A DNA stretch of 64,000 nt, taken from contig JAPKMW010000003.1 in assembly GCA_026645575.1 (NCBI GenBank), forward strand, positions 1 to 64,000, given 5' to 3'. This stretch comes from Caldilineaceae bacterium. Lineage in GTDB: Bacteria > Chloroflexota > Anaerolineae > Caldilineales > Caldilineaceae. The notes below the pieces were generated by a model, which searched no databases, was not told where the DNA came from, and worked only from the letters and a program-made list of their open reading frames with translations. The position numbers and the translations under genes were made by a program. Positions 1-8,857 of this stretch are shown here, piece after piece (the first letter of the stretch is position 1; every line of letters begins with the position of its first letter).

Positions 1-169
1 TTGCTTGTTTTGCATGTTTTCCATGACGCTAGTTTAGCATCACTCGCTCTCATTACAAACTTGTGCGTTTATCAGTAGTATGACGGAGCGGGTGCAGGGG
101 TAAGTTGGTGTCGTAGAGGCATCGGATTGCGGGTGCCCCGGGCCGACAGATAGTTCATTTCTTTAAGCC

Positions 170-1402
170 TTATGATAGCGCGGCAGCGGGTGATGGTGAC
201 CACTTGGGCAGCAAGGTTGTTTTTTCACCCCGCCCGCTGTGCAATTGCCGGCCTTGTTGCATTCCAAAGCCATGCACCACCAACTGTTCCACCCCCCAAT
301 GGCGTTCTGGTGTGAGCGTCGGCGCCAGTTGTCGCGCCATTTCCAACGCAGCAAACCGGGCAGCCGCTGCTGTGCGGTTATGACAACCACGCTTCATCAG
401 GGCGTGGGCCAACACAAAGGCGCCAAAGAAACGGTCGCCCACGCCATTTTTGCGTTCGGGATGGGCCAACACCTGTTCCTGGACACAAGGCGACACGCTC
501 TCTTGCAAGGCTACATGCACGACCTCCCCGGTTGTCCGATCCGCCGTGAGACAACCACGCGCGCCTAATGTAACTACCAGATCGCCGGTTGGGCAGAGGC
601 GCGCCAGCGCCATCATTGCTTCGGCAATCGGCACCAAGGGGGCGCTTTCCTCCTGATTAGGGCAAGGAATGCCAAACGCCTGCGCAATCTGGACAAATTC
701 CGAAAGATTGCAGACGCTAGCCCGGTCGCGCTGCAATTGCAACACCACGCGCGCTTCCAACGCTAACGAAGGGGTCAGAACCGAATATTGGGCGGCGCCC
801 ATTTGCTGGGCATGGCGCGTCACTACGCGCGCCAGATGGGTTGAACGCAGGGAATTGACCACCAGCAGGTCGAGCCGTTGCGGCAACAGCTTGCGCAAGC
901 GCTCGGCTTGAGTGGTCGTCAGCGCGGTCGCCGGATCGGGCGATTTGAGGATCAAGCGATCCGGTTTGCCGTTGGTTAAAACCAGATTGGTGGCCGGCGC
1001 GGTTAGTTCCAGTGAACAATGAGCAATGCCCAACTGCTGATAGGCTTCGGCTAATTCCGGCCAGGGCTGCACCAGATCAACGGCGGTCATGGCGACCTTC
1101 AGACGACGCTGCGCACAGAGCCGCGCCAGTTGCGTTCCCGTATGGAAAACACCACCGCCATTGCGCACGGTGAACAGGCCCAGGTTGAGCGTGCTTAGGT
1201 CACGCTGGGCATAGCGTTTTTCACCGAAGCGGATGGCGTCCCCCTGGTAGGCCAGATCGAATTGTGCGTCGTCGCGGCGGAAGCAGACCCGTTGCGCCGG
1301 GAAGGCAATCGCATCGACATCCAGATAGGCATCGCGCACAGGGTTGCCCAGAACGGCGATCCGGGTTGGCTTGCTAAATAAGTTACGCATTACATTCAAC
1401 AT
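170..1402 (-). CDS. PfkB-family carbohydrate kinase-like protein
   Basis: Probable sugar or nucleoside kinase of the ribokinase/PfkB fold, about 410 residues. The N-terminal strand RIAVLGNPVRDAYLDV and the motif NGGG near residue 81 fit the substrate-binding lobe. VVTLGARG near residue 276 followed by NGVGDRFFGAF at about 319-329 matches the family's C-terminal signature; Asp323 would be the catalytic base, although the usual GAGD is here GVGD. I chose the ATG at 1402 because GGAGGT lies 5 bases upstream; the open frame extends further to 1531 but that extension looks non-coding. Substrate cannot be told. It stands alone, with a MITE upstream. Family call is firm, substrate unknown. Confidence 0.8.
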   Translation of the reverse strand: MLNVMRNLFSKPTRIAVLGNPVRDAYLDVDAIAFPAQRVCFRRDDAQFDLAYQGDAIRFGEKRYAQRDLSTLNLGLFTVRNGGGVFHTGTQLARLCAQRRLKVAMTAVDLVQPWPELAEAYQQLGIAHCSLELTAPATNLVLTNGKPDRLILKSPDPATALTTTQAERLRKLLPQRLDLLVVNSLRSTHLARVVTRHAQQMGAAQYSVLTPSLALEARVVLQLQRDRASVCNLSEFVQIAQAFGIPCPNQEESAPLVPIAEAMMALARLCPTGDLVVTLGARGCLTADRTTGEVVHVALQESVSPCVQEQVLAHPERKNGVGDRFFGAFVLAHALMKRGCHNRTAAAARFAALEMARQLAPTLTPERHWGVEQLVVHGFGMQQGRQLHSGRGEKTTLLPKWSPSPAAALS

Positions 1403-1695
1403 CGCTGACCTCCACATTTGCATTGCGACAGCATCAGGGCTGTTTTCTCTACAGGCCCACCCCGATCTTACGCGCAACCGGCGGTAAAAACTAGGACAGA
1501 TCTCTATCAATTTGCCAACCGGCGTTGCCACTTTCGCCGTTTCATTGATAGATTACCCATTTTGATAGAATAAAGTCGTGCATGCTATGTTCAAATCGAC
1601 GCAAACGCTGTGATCACCAACACAACACCGGTCGAAACGCGATCACAAGGCAAGGCAAAATCTACAGTTTTACTTTTTCGTTAGTATAATTACAA

Positions 1696-1802
1696 GAATT
1701 CGCGTAACTACCAAGCGCTCCCGCTCAGAGCCAGTCCGTGACTGGTGATTGGGTCGCCAGTCACGGACTGGCTCTGAGCGGGCTTAGTAGTTACGAATTC
1801 GC
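1696..1802. mobile_element. MITE with perfect 8-bp target duplication (copy 1)
   Basis: A 91-bp palindromic element (1704-1794) is bounded by inverted ends GTAACTACCAAG / CTTAGTAGTTAC and flanked on both sides by the same 8 bases, GAATTCGC (1696-1703 and 1795-1802). The inner arms (1720-1745 and 1757-1782) are 26-base perfect complements containing the core GTCCGTGAC. It carries no open frame of its own, so it must have been moved in trans. A second copy with its own target duplication is at 23647-23760. Confidence 0.85.
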
Positions 1803-1882
1803 AGTAGAAACCATTGGGGAAAAGAGGTTCGCTGCGCTTATGTCAATAGCAGAATGGTTGGCTGTGGGCCGAGGAGAACGTT

Positions 1883-4000
1883 ATGACCATTGCTGGTGTG
1901 ATTGCCATTGTCGGTGTGTTGTTGGTGGGGCTGCTTCTCTGGTTGCAACGCCGTTTGCCGATATTGCAATATCTCTATCTGGGGCGCTATAGTTTGCTCT
2001 CGGCCTTGTTGCTAGTTGGGCTGGCGCCTTTATCGATTTTTGTGGCGACCAGCTTGCTGAAAAACCTCTTCATTCTCAGCCAATGGTGGGAAATTGCCCT
2101 AGTGACCTGGTTGGCGGTGCTGAACGCCTGGGTGGTCATGCTGACCAGCCGTCTCTTGCTCAATACCATCCCCTACTTTTTTCTGCGGATGCCAAAACTA
2201 GCCTGGCCAGAGTGGTCTGAAGGGCGGATTGTCGCCGTTTTTGCCCTGGCCGCACTGCCGATCATTGGCGGGATGGTTTGGCTTTCAACCAACCTGTCGG
2301 TAAGCGCCCGTCTACTCGGTGTTGGCGTTGGCCTAGGGGTTGCCTTTGGCGTGCGCGCCATAACAAATTACACTTTGATGCGGCTGGCGCGCACGACCTG
2401 GTGGTCGTCGCTGCTCTCGCTCTTCTTGATCCCACTGGAAAAGGCGGGCTACCCAACCGCCCGCAACGCCGCCGGGCAACGGTTGACGGCCAAAGGCCAT
2501 GAAGGCGCGTTGGGTTATTTTCTCCTGACGCTGGCGGTCTATGTGGTTGGCTACTTTGTTCTCCGGCCCGACCACGCTTGGATCAATACTATCCAGATGC
2601 CGGCGCTGGCTTATTTGTTGTTGCTTTTCATTCTGTTAGGGTGGTTGCTGCCGGGGATGGCGCTCTATCTGGACCGCGTGCGGGTGCCGACCTCGCTGGT
2701 GCTGCTCTTGACCTCTTTTCTCTTCTGGGCCTTTTTCAATACCGATTACTATTATGGCGTCACCTTCTCACCAGAATTGAAAGCGCGCCAGAACACTGCA
2801 GCGTTGACGCCCATCCGGGCCTTTGATCGCTGGCATGAACGGCATCCGCTGGAAGAGTACCCGACGATGGTTGTCGTCATGACCAGCGGCGGCGGCATCA
2901 AAGCGGCCTACTGGACAACACAGGTCTTGACCACCTTGCAGAAGGAAATCGGCGAAAAGTTTAGTTCTTCCATTGCGCTGATCACCGCGGCTTCCGGTGG
3001 TAGTGTCGGCGCCATGTACTTTGTCGATGCCTACACCGAAGCTGGTGCGCCACCCATGGAAAAGTTAGCGGCGATCAATCAAGCCGCCGCCAGCCCCAGC
3101 CTCGCCGCCACCGCTTGGGGCATCATCTATCCTGACTTCTGGCGCACAACCTTTGCCGTGGCCGGCTGGTGGCGACCGCTCCAAGATCGCGGTTGGGCAT
3201 TAGAGCAGACCTGGGCGCAGCGGCTGACCGATCCACAGCGCACCTTTGGCGACTGGCGGGAAGGCATTGCCGCCGGCTGGCGACCGCCGGTAATCTTTAA
3301 CACCACCATTGTCGAAACTGGCGAACGGCTCTTGATGACACCACTGGATCAGGGGAGCAAAGTAACCGAAGCGAATCTCTTTAGTCGCCCCCGCTATTTC
3401 AGCACGCTCTATCCCGGCTATGACATCCCAGTTGTCACCGCGGCGCGGCTCTCGGCCACCTTCCCCTATGTCACGCCAGTGGCCCGCGCTATCGATACCC
3501 CCGATGAACGCGATTATCATCTGGCCGATGGCGGCTACTATGACAATTTTGGTGTGGTTTCAGCGCTGGAATGGCTCAACACGGTCCTGCCCCATGCGCA
3601 AACGGTGGGGCGGCGCAAGGTTTTGTTGATCCAGATTGAAGCGTCGGCCTTTGACGAAGAGGGGCTGCCCCCACCGACCGAAAATGCCGGCTGGCTCTAC
3701 AGCCTGGCCGGCCCAGCGATCACGGCGCTCAATGTCCAAGCGACAGCACAACAGCAGCGGAATAACATGGAGTTTCAACTCTTTTCGCAGGCGCATAAAG
3801 GGGTGCAAATCCGCCGGGTGCGCTTTACCTTTGGTGACAGCGGCCCGCTCTCCTGGCAACTGTCACCCCAAGATATTACGGCCATTGCCAACGATTTGCA
3901 GAGTCCGCAGAATCAACAGATGTTGGCGCAGGTGAAGAGCTACTTTACGCTGGACGAAGCAGCCCTCATCCGGCGCGACGACGGGGCAATGGCTCAATAA
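1883..4000 (+). CDS. Membrane-anchored patatin-like phospholipase
   Basis: A 705-residue protein whose first ~300 residues form about eight to nine hydrophobic helices, followed by a cytosolic or peripheral patatin domain. All patatin signatures are present: an oxyanion-hole glycine run (GGGIKAAYW, residues 336-344), the nucleophile elbow GGSVG with Ser374, and the dyad aspartate in DGG at Asp549. It should hydrolyse membrane lipid acyl esters. A GGAG-type RBS (GAGGAGAACGTT) precedes the ATG. Its 3' end overlaps the convergent dioxygenase gene by 35 bp. A patatin domain behind a long multi-helix membrane region is less common than soluble patatins. Physiological role unknown. Confidence 0.85.
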   Translation: MTIAGVIAIVGVLLVGLLLWLQRRLPILQYLYLGRYSLLSALLLVGLAPLSIFVATSLLKNLFILSQWWEIALVTWLAVLNAWVVMLTSRLLLNTIPYFFLRMPKLAWPEWSEGRIVAVFALAALPIIGGMVWLSTNLSVSARLLGVGVGLGVAFGVRAITNYTLMRLARTTWWSSLLSLFLIPLEKAGYPTARNAAGQRLTAKGHEGALGYFLLTLAVYVVGYFVLRPDHAWINTIQMPALAYLLLLFILLGWLLPGMALYLDRVRVPTSLVLLLTSFLFWAFFNTDYYYGVTFSPELKARQNTAALTPIRAFDRWHERHPLEEYPTMVVVMTSGGGIKAAYWTTQVLTTLQKEIGEKFSSSIALITAASGGSVGAMYFVDAYTEAGAPPMEKLAAINQAAASPSLAATAWGIIYPDFWRTTFAVAGWWRPLQDRGWALEQTWAQRLTDPQRTFGDWREGIAAGWRPPVIFNTTIVETGERLLMTPLDQGSKVTEANLFSRPRYFSTLYPGYDIPVVTAARLSATFPYVTPVARAIDTPDERDYHLADGGYYDNFGVVSALEWLNTVLPHAQTVGRRKVLLIQIEASAFDEEGLPPPTENAGWLYSLAGPAITALNVQATAQQQRNNMEFQLFSQAHKGVQIRRVRFTFGDSGPLSWQLSPQDITAIANDLQSPQNQQMLAQVKSYFTLDEAALIRRDDGAMAQ

Positions 4001-4805
4001 TCTGGCGCCGCTCTGGCGTCAAACGGTGCAACAACCCGTCCGACCATTCATAGTTAAAGCGGGTGCGGATAAAGCGCGGCGAATAGCGGTAGATCACCAC
4101 CCGCCGATGGCCAGGATTGGTGCGCTCGGCGGAACCGTGGGTCAGGGCATCGGTAAAAAAGAGGGCGTCGCCGGCATTGAGGTACATCTCCTGCATCCCC
4201 AACGCCGTGCCGGCGGCTTGATGATCGTCAATCGCCACCAGCCCTTTGCCATCAATTTCCAAGCGAGGGTGAATCTCGGTGCTTTTGTGGCTGCCGGGCA
4301 CCAGCACCGTCGGGCCATCACCGGGACCGATGTCGGTGAGCGCCATGATCACGTTGATCTGGCCGACCATCCACTCGCCCGTGTTGTGGTTGCGAAAGGT
4401 GAGATATTGGAGTGGCGTATGGCCGCCACAATGGATGTAGAGAAAGCCGCCCGGCCCGCGCACATTGAGAAAATTCTCGTGAATCGAGATGCCGTTGATG
4501 GGGTTGATATACTTGCGCGCTCGTGGCGCCCAGGCCGGGTTGTCGATCATGCGTTCAAAGACAGGGGCGCCTTCAATGATGTTCTGGAAGTTGACGCCGT
4601 CATCTTTGCCGTAGCTGTGCAATTCTACATTGCCCACCCACTGGTTAGAGCCAACATTCTGGCCGGGCAGGTTGGCATTTTCGACAAAAGACCAGTGGTC
4701 GTCCACCCACTGATTCATTTCGGCCAGATCCTCTTTGCTGATGGCGTTGCGTAAGATGAGATAGCCCTGTAAGTCAAACAAATAGTCAAGCTGTTTTTCG
4801 TTCAT
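3966..4805 (-). CDS. PhyH-type Fe(II)/2-oxoglutarate dioxygenase
   Basis: A 279-residue protein of the phytanoyl-CoA dioxygenase family. The N-terminus (FDLQGYLILRNAISKEDL) matches the opening of PhyH proteins. A metal-proximal segment with histidines (YIHCGGHTP) comes mid-protein, and the distal part has VPGSHKS and a second His/Arg segment (HGSAERTNPGHRR) that normally supplies the last iron ligand and the 2-oxoglutarate-binding arginine. Such enzymes hydroxylate or halogenate small molecules; the substrate cannot be inferred. The start has GAGGT nine bases upstream. The convergent overlap with the lipase gene suggests compact spacing rather than a shared pathway. Confidence 0.8.
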   Translation of the reverse strand: MNEKQLDYLFDLQGYLILRNAISKEDLAEMNQWVDDHWSFVENANLPGQNVGSNQWVGNVELHSYGKDDGVNFQNIIEGAPVFERMIDNPAWAPRARKYINPINGISIHENFLNVRGPGGFLYIHCGGHTPLQYLTFRNHNTGEWMVGQINVIMALTDIGPGDGPTVLVPGSHKSTEIHPRLEIDGKGLVAIDDHQAAGTALGMQEMYLNAGDALFFTDALTHGSAERTNPGHRRVVIYRYSPRFIRTRFNYEWSDGLLHRLTPERRQIIEPLPRRRAG

Positions 4806-4833
4806 TCATACCTCATCGCATAACGATTATAAA

Positions 4834-5283
4834 TTACTGTTGCGTCGAAAGTGGGAAAAATTCGTCATCCATCACCTGTATTGGCTCGTAAGGACAAGTC
4901 GATGGAAAAGCAGAGCGCGGTAATCCAGTTTCCACAATCGCATCGCGCACAGCGCGTGGGTAGACCTCTGCAACATTTTCAGGGATCAGCCGACGTAAAC
5001 TAGGATTATCATCCAAAAGGTCATTAATCGCGTTGCGTTGCAGCCGAATCGACCGATACCAACTAGGAGATTGCTTTTCGGACTGCAACTGCCACTTGAG
5101 TAGATGCATCAGTAATTCTTTCAATCGATTCCGTAATTCATTGCGTTGACTAACACCCAAGCTATCAATCTCCTCAATAACATTGGGCCAGTCCACTTCC
5201 GCAAAATCCTCGGCACGCAACAACGCCACTTGCTGTTGTGACCAGGCATAGACATCGGTTTCATACAAACTGGTTGCCATCAT
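4834..5283 (-). CDS. DUF29 family protein (copy A)
   Basis: A 149-residue protein of the DUF29 family, common in cyanobacteria and Chloroflexota and without known function. The N-terminus (LYETDVYAWSQQQVALL) and the region LKELLMHLLKWQ are typical. Two adjacent ATG codons (5283 and 5280) follow an AAGGAG; the second has better spacing. It is a tandem duplicate of the next gene (5354-5800): the first ~35 residues are almost identical, then the two diverge. The open frame extends further upstream across the neighbour's end, but that part is non-coding. The paralogues probably form a two-gene unit on the minus strand. Confidence 0.75.
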   Translation of the reverse strand: MMATSLYETDVYAWSQQQVALLRAEDFAEVDWPNVIEEIDSLGVSQRNELRNRLKELLMHLLKWQLQSEKQSPSWYRSIRLQRNAINDLLDDNPSLRRLIPENVAEVYPRAVRDAIVETGLPRSAFPSTCPYEPIQVMDDEFFPLSTQQ

Positions 5284-5353
5284 GCTCCTTTCCGTGCTGC
5301 CTCGGCACACGTTACCATCTGCAAGCAGCGTTAAACAACGGCGGTCATGCCTT

Positions 5354-5800
5354 TTACACGCTAGGGAAAAATTCATCATCCAAAATTTGCGCCGGTGAAT
5401 AGGGACATTGAGCCGGAAAGGTGGTGCGCGGTAATTGCGTTTCAGCCGCCGCCAACTTGACCACCGATGGGTAGACATCACGGATGATCTCTGGTAGGCG
5501 AGCGCGCAATGTTGGTGTACGCTCTAAGGCGCGCACCAATCTGACCCGCTGATGGGCAATGGTCAAATACCAACTACGACCCGTTTGGCGTTTTTCCGGC
5601 TGATACTGCCACTTCAGCAGATGCATCATTAGTTTGATTAAGCGGTTTTCCACCTCGCGTAGCTGACTGATGCCCAAACTATCGATCTCCTCAATTAGGT
5701 GATGCCAATCCACTTCTGCAAAATCCTCGGCGCGCAACAACGCCACCTGCTGTTGTGACCAGGCATAAATATCCGTTTCGTAGAGATTGGTTGCCATCAT
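5354..5800 (-). CDS. DUF29 family protein (copy B)
   Basis: A 148-residue DUF29 protein, first gene of the tandem pair. It shares the start MMATxLYETDxYAWSQQQVALLRAEDFAEVDW with copy A, as well as the closing DDEFFP. The body differs more, so the duplication is not fresh, or the N-terminus has been homogenised. AAGGAG precedes the start, as in copy A. Function unknown; no catalytic motif is visible. Confidence 0.75.
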   Translation of the reverse strand: MMATNLYETDIYAWSQQQVALLRAEDFAEVDWHHLIEEIDSLGISQLREVENRLIKLMMHLLKWQYQPEKRQTGRSWYLTIAHQRVRLVRALERTPTLRARLPEIIRDVYPSVVKLAAAETQLPRTTFPAQCPYSPAQILDDEFFPSV

Positions 5801-5889
5801 ACTCCTTTCCAGCTTTCAGCGAGCCAGTGCCGATTATTTTACCCTATCTTCGACCCCATCGCTAACCAGCAGCAGGTGAACGATGGCGG

Positions 5890-6756
5890 TTAGGTCCATA
5901 ACGACAAGGGTCCCATCGTGGAAGCTGCGGCCACCTCTTGCAACTCCGCCGGCGTGGCTGCGCCGCTGGAAATGGTGCTGACTCTGGCATCGGCCAGAAT
6001 GTAGCGAAAGGCTTGTTGGGGTAAGGAACCGGGCAAGCTTTGCACAGCCGCCAGCCAGTCGTGAAACCGTTGCCGCTCCTCATCACTTTCCAGGTAAGTT
6101 AACGCCTCCGTTTGGCGGGGCGTCGCCGTGTAGAGGCCGCCGGCCAGTGGCGTGCCGATGACGACACCCATTTGTTGAGCGGCGGCGGCTGGCAACACTT
6201 CAATTGCCGCTTTTTGGCAAGCGGGGTGATAATCGTGATAGACCAGCAATGTGTCAAATTCTCCGGTAGCGGCCAGTTGCGCCAAAAGCGGGATCGCCCG
6301 CCCAGTGATGCCGATATAGCGACACAGCCCCCGTTCACGGGCCAACTTTAGCCCTTCCAATGTGCCGCCGGGGTCCATAATGCGCTCCCAGCCCGCCATG
6401 TTGACTTCGTGGATCTGGGCAATGGTAAGTTGATCGATGCGTAGGCGTTGCAAACTGCGTTCCAGGCTCCAGAGAACATTGTCCCGCCGATAGTCAAAAT
6501 CAACGGGGTCGTAGCCGACTTTGGTGGCAATGTGAAAGCGCCCGGCCAGATCGCCCAGCGCCTCGCCCAGCAGGATTTCGCTTTTGCCGTAGAGGGGCGC
6601 CGTGTCGATATAGTTGATGCCCAATGCCGCCGCCGTCTCGACAAGTGAACGGGTGCGTTCCAGAAACTGATCAGGGTTGTCGCCCATCAAATAAGCGCCG
6701 CCCAGACTGACTTCGCTAACGGCAAGGTCAGTGCGGCCTAGTGTACGATAGTTCAT
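5890..6756 (-). CDS. Aldo/keto reductase
   Basis: A 288-residue NAD(P)H-dependent oxidoreductase with the AKR (beta/alpha)8 barrel. The catalytic tetrad is visible: Asp51 (YIDTAPLYG), Tyr56, Lys79 (ATKVG) and His116 (QIHEV). The nicotinamide region ends with the usual small-residue pattern near SSGAATPAEL. GGAGGT lies 4 bases before the ATG. The closest named relatives by motif are L-galactose or pyridoxal-type dehydrogenases, but the substrate is not certain. A word-type palindrome separates it from the LarA-like gene upstream. Confidence 0.85.
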   Translation of the reverse strand: MNYRTLGRTDLAVSEVSLGGAYLMGDNPDQFLERTRSLVETAAALGINYIDTAPLYGKSEILLGEALGDLAGRFHIATKVGYDPVDFDYRRDNVLWSLERSLQRLRIDQLTIAQIHEVNMAGWERIMDPGGTLEGLKLARERGLCRYIGITGRAIPLLAQLAATGEFDTLLVYHDYHPACQKAAIEVLPAAAAQQMGVVIGTPLAGGLYTATPRQTEALTYLESDEERQRFHDWLAAVQSLPGSLPQQAFRYILADARVSTISSGAATPAELQEVAAASTMGPLSLWT

Positions 6757-6770
6757 CTTTACCTCCCATT

Positions 6771-6848
6771 GAAGAGTTACGAGTTACGAATTACGAGTTA
6801 CGACAGCACTATCGTAATTCGTAACTCGTAACTCTTAATTCGTAATTC
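6771..6848. repeat. Word-type palindrome (GAGTTACGAATTAC family)
   Basis: Intergenic hairpin. The left arm is made of the near-repeats GAGTTACGA, GTTACGAATTAC and GAGTTACGA. The right arm is its complement in the same word style (TCGTAATTCGTAACTCG, followed by a second copy). It fills the gap between two minus-strand genes and reaches the stop of the upstream LarA-like gene. Related hairpins lie at 8288-8354 and 11953-12005. Confidence 0.8.
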
Positions 6849-8195
6849 TTACCCTTCGCGCCACGGCATCACGCGCCAGGCCACCGACCGGTTGACCGGG
6901 CTAGGAATTTCGCTGGAAACCAGGTTGACGGCGATGCGGGCCTCCTTGCCGCGGTCGGCAAAGGCGAGGGCCAGGGCGTCGTCAAAGTTGGTGACGCCTT
7001 GTTGGAAGCCAAAGGCGCGGGCTTCTTCAGGTGCAATGCCATCGCTGACGAGGATGACCTTGCGCCGTTCTAGGACACGGCGGGCGGTGTAGAGCATGGA
7101 GGCCGTGCGGACATTGACCGCTTTGCGCACCATCTGTTTGGCAATCTCGGCGGTGCCGGCTTTGAAGAGTTCTGCCGTTTCGTCTGACCCCATCTCGCGC
7201 CCGTGGCCGCTCGATTGGTGGGGCGCCCAACCACCCGTCGCCGGCATGACCAGGATGATCACGCCATCGTCCTTGGTTCCCCACTCGGCGCCCTCAATGC
7301 GGATAAAGAAGGAGGAGAGCAGATGTTGGCTGCCCCAGGCGCCGGGGTACAACACGTAGATATCCGCTGGGTCCATAGGCGTCATCCAGATTTGGCGCGC
7401 TTTGTCCAGCGCGGCGCGATGTTCCGCCACAAAGTCGCCGGCATAGACATCGACAATGCGCGCCTGGCTGTCGATCAGCACATCGACCTTCATCTCTAAG
7501 TTCGCCATGCGGGCGCCTTCTTCCATGTCGCGGCGCATATGGTTGCCGTCGGCCAGGCCCAGCGTGTTGGTGTTGTGGACGACGCCATAGTGGTTGTGTT
7601 CAATCGTGTCCCACCCGGCAACGCCAGGAAGGATAATCTTGCCACCACCACACCAGCCGCCATGCACATTCGGGCTAATCTCGCCAAAGGCCAGGCGGAA
7701 ATCAGCCTCGGCCACGGTTTTGTTGATCCAGACCGGGGTGCAACGGCTGGTGACGCCCAGGTAGGTCAAGCTGCTTTCGTCAAAACATTCGTGGCGGATG
7801 GCGCGCACCCGGCCCAGCAACGCCTTGCCAAATTTCTCCTGCCATTGCGGGCTGGGGTGGCTGCCCGGGGCATAGACCAGGGTGACATCTTCATCTTTGA
7901 CCCCCAGACGGTTGAGATAATCCAGAAACTTGAAACCAAAGCCAAAGCGGTCGCCCAGCATCTGGTCAGTAAAGCGGTCGCCGGTGAGGAGGGCAACGGT
8001 GCTGCCTGGTTTGAGCATGTCAGCCAGCGGCGGCGTACCGATGGGGTTTTCCATCGCCGCCACAATGGCCGCCCACGGATCGGCGAGCGCAGGGAAATCT
8101 TTCATGCCCAGTTCGGCGTCAATGTTGGCTTCGGGGATGCAGAGCGCTCTGGGCGCACCGTTCCAGTCGATCAAGAACTGTTTCAGCTTTTGCAT
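6849..8195 (-). CDS. LarA-like (DUF2088) nickel-pincer racemase/epimerase homologue
   Basis: About 448 residues, full length for the lactate-racemase LarA superfamily. Numbering from the upstream GTG at 8201: TGDR at 73-76, GSHP with His115, the central PNVHGGWCGGGKIILPG with His180 and Lys188, and EHNH at 201-204. These correspond to the histidines and the cofactor-anchoring lysine of LarA, though the His-Lys spacing is 8 instead of the 10 I recall in LarA. Members epimerise 2-hydroxy acids or related substrates using the nickel pincer cofactor. No larB, larC or larE is in the window, so the cofactor would be made elsewhere. I prefer the ATG at 8195, nine bases after AAGGA. Confidence 0.75.
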   Translation of the reverse strand: MQKLKQFLIDWNGAPRALCIPEANIDAELGMKDFPALADPWAAIVAAMENPIGTPPLADMLKPGSTVALLTGDRFTDQMLGDRFGFGFKFLDYLNRLGVKDEDVTLVYAPGSHPSPQWQEKFGKALLGRVRAIRHECFDESSLTYLGVTSRCTPVWINKTVAEADFRLAFGEISPNVHGGWCGGGKIILPGVAGWDTIEHNHYGVVHNTNTLGLADGNHMRRDMEEGARMANLEMKVDVLIDSQARIVDVYAGDFVAEHRAALDKARQIWMTPMDPADIYVLYPGAWGSQHLLSSFFIRIEGAEWGTKDDGVIILVMPATGGWAPHQSSGHGREMGSDETAELFKAGTAEIAKQMVRKAVNVRTASMLYTARRVLERRKVILVSDGIAPEEARAFGFQQGVTNFDDALALAFADRGKEARIAVNLVSSEIPSPVNRSVAWRVMPWREG

Positions 8196-8287
8196 GGTCA
8201 CTCATCCTTTGCGGTGTCACGAGATCGCTTGTCGTTGCTGGATGAGTTGTAGCACAGAGGTTTTGTGGTTGTCAAACGCGGTAAAAA

Positions 8288-8354
8288 AGTTACGAATTAT
8301 GAGTTACGAATTACGAAGGCTCGGTCGCGCCGTAATTCGTAATTCGTAACTCAT
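8288..8354. repeat. Word-type palindrome (GAGTTACGAATTAC family)
   Basis: Left arm at 8288-8315 reads as repeats of AGTTACGAATTA; the right arm at 8331-8354 is its complement (CGTAATTCGTAATTCGTAACTC). The right arm runs into the stop codon of the RHH gene that ends at 8351, so the hairpin supplies part of that gene's 3' end. Confidence 0.8.
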
Positions 8355-8695
8355 ATAGTGATGGGCAAATCGAGCCGTTCTTCCGCCAACGCGCGGAGAA
8401 AAGCGCTCATGCTCATCCCGTTGGCGTGAGCCTGGTCGCGCAACTTGAGTTTGGTTAAACCGTTGAGATGAACGGTAATGGTCTGGGCTGGACCGGCTAC
8501 GAGCGTCGCCGGATCGACCGGCTCAAATAAGTGGGCCGGATGTAAGTAGGGTTGACCTTCGTTGTCGATAATGCGCAGCCAGCCATCCCGCCCTTCTGCT
8601 GTGGAGACTGGCAAGGTTTCATAAATCTCACCAGGGGTCAAGGAAATGGGATCGTCACCGACTGAAATACAGCGGACATAAATAGTCATAGTCAT
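8351..8695 (-). CDS. Small protein with C-terminal ribbon-helix-helix-like domain
   Basis: 114 residues. The N-terminal half (YVRCISVGDDPISLTPGEIY) looks like a small beta-rich domain of unknown type. The C-terminal half (ITVHLNGLTKLKLRDQAHAN...SMSAFLRALAEERL) has the pattern of a CopG/Arc-type DNA-binding unit: one strand followed by two helices with SxSxFLR. It may be an antitoxin or transcription factor. Starts at 8695 or 8689; no clear RBS. A decayed Phd antitoxin lies directly upstream, so this may be part of an old toxin-antitoxin patch. Confidence 0.55.
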   Translation of the reverse strand: MTMTIYVRCISVGDDPISLTPGEIYETLPVSTAEGRDGWLRIIDNEGQPYLHPAHLFEPVDPATLVAGPAQTITVHLNGLTKLKLRDQAHANGMSMSAFLRALAEERLDLPITI

Positions 8696-8707
8696 ATTAC
8701 AGATGCT

Positions 8708-8857
8708 TCATGATAGTAGAAAAGGTTTATCAAAATCATCACCCATCCAGCCCATGTCGGCATGTAGACCGGCCATGCGTGGTTTTTGGGTAGCCGGGAA
8801 AGGCACCAGCCGCAGGACAGGCGTTTGCGCTTGGGTTACAATGATTTCAGCAATGAC
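8708..8857 (-). pseudogene. Phd/YefM-type antitoxin remnant (C-terminal half)
   Basis: The minus frame reads VIAEIIVTQAQTPVLRLVPF, followed by GLHADMGWMGDDFDKPF and a stop. This matches the closing half of Phd antitoxins: the 'iviTrdGkPVArLvP' strand and the 'GlhxgxxwMxdDFDxPl' toxin-binding tail. The upstream half is gone; the frame is cut by the stop codon (TAA) of the Mrr-like gene at 8858-8860. No start codon or partner toxin remains. It is too short to appear as an ordinary open frame. Confidence 0.6.

Noticed and set aside
1..169. Searched for a promoter or small gene at the window start
   Set aside because: Nothing supportable; mixed sequence without a frame or motif.
1738..1992. 84-codon open frame
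   Set aside because: It runs through the MITE and into the lipase gene in another frame.
4026..4754. 242-codon open frame on the plus strand
   Set aside because: Antisense to the PhyH-type gene, which has all its motifs.
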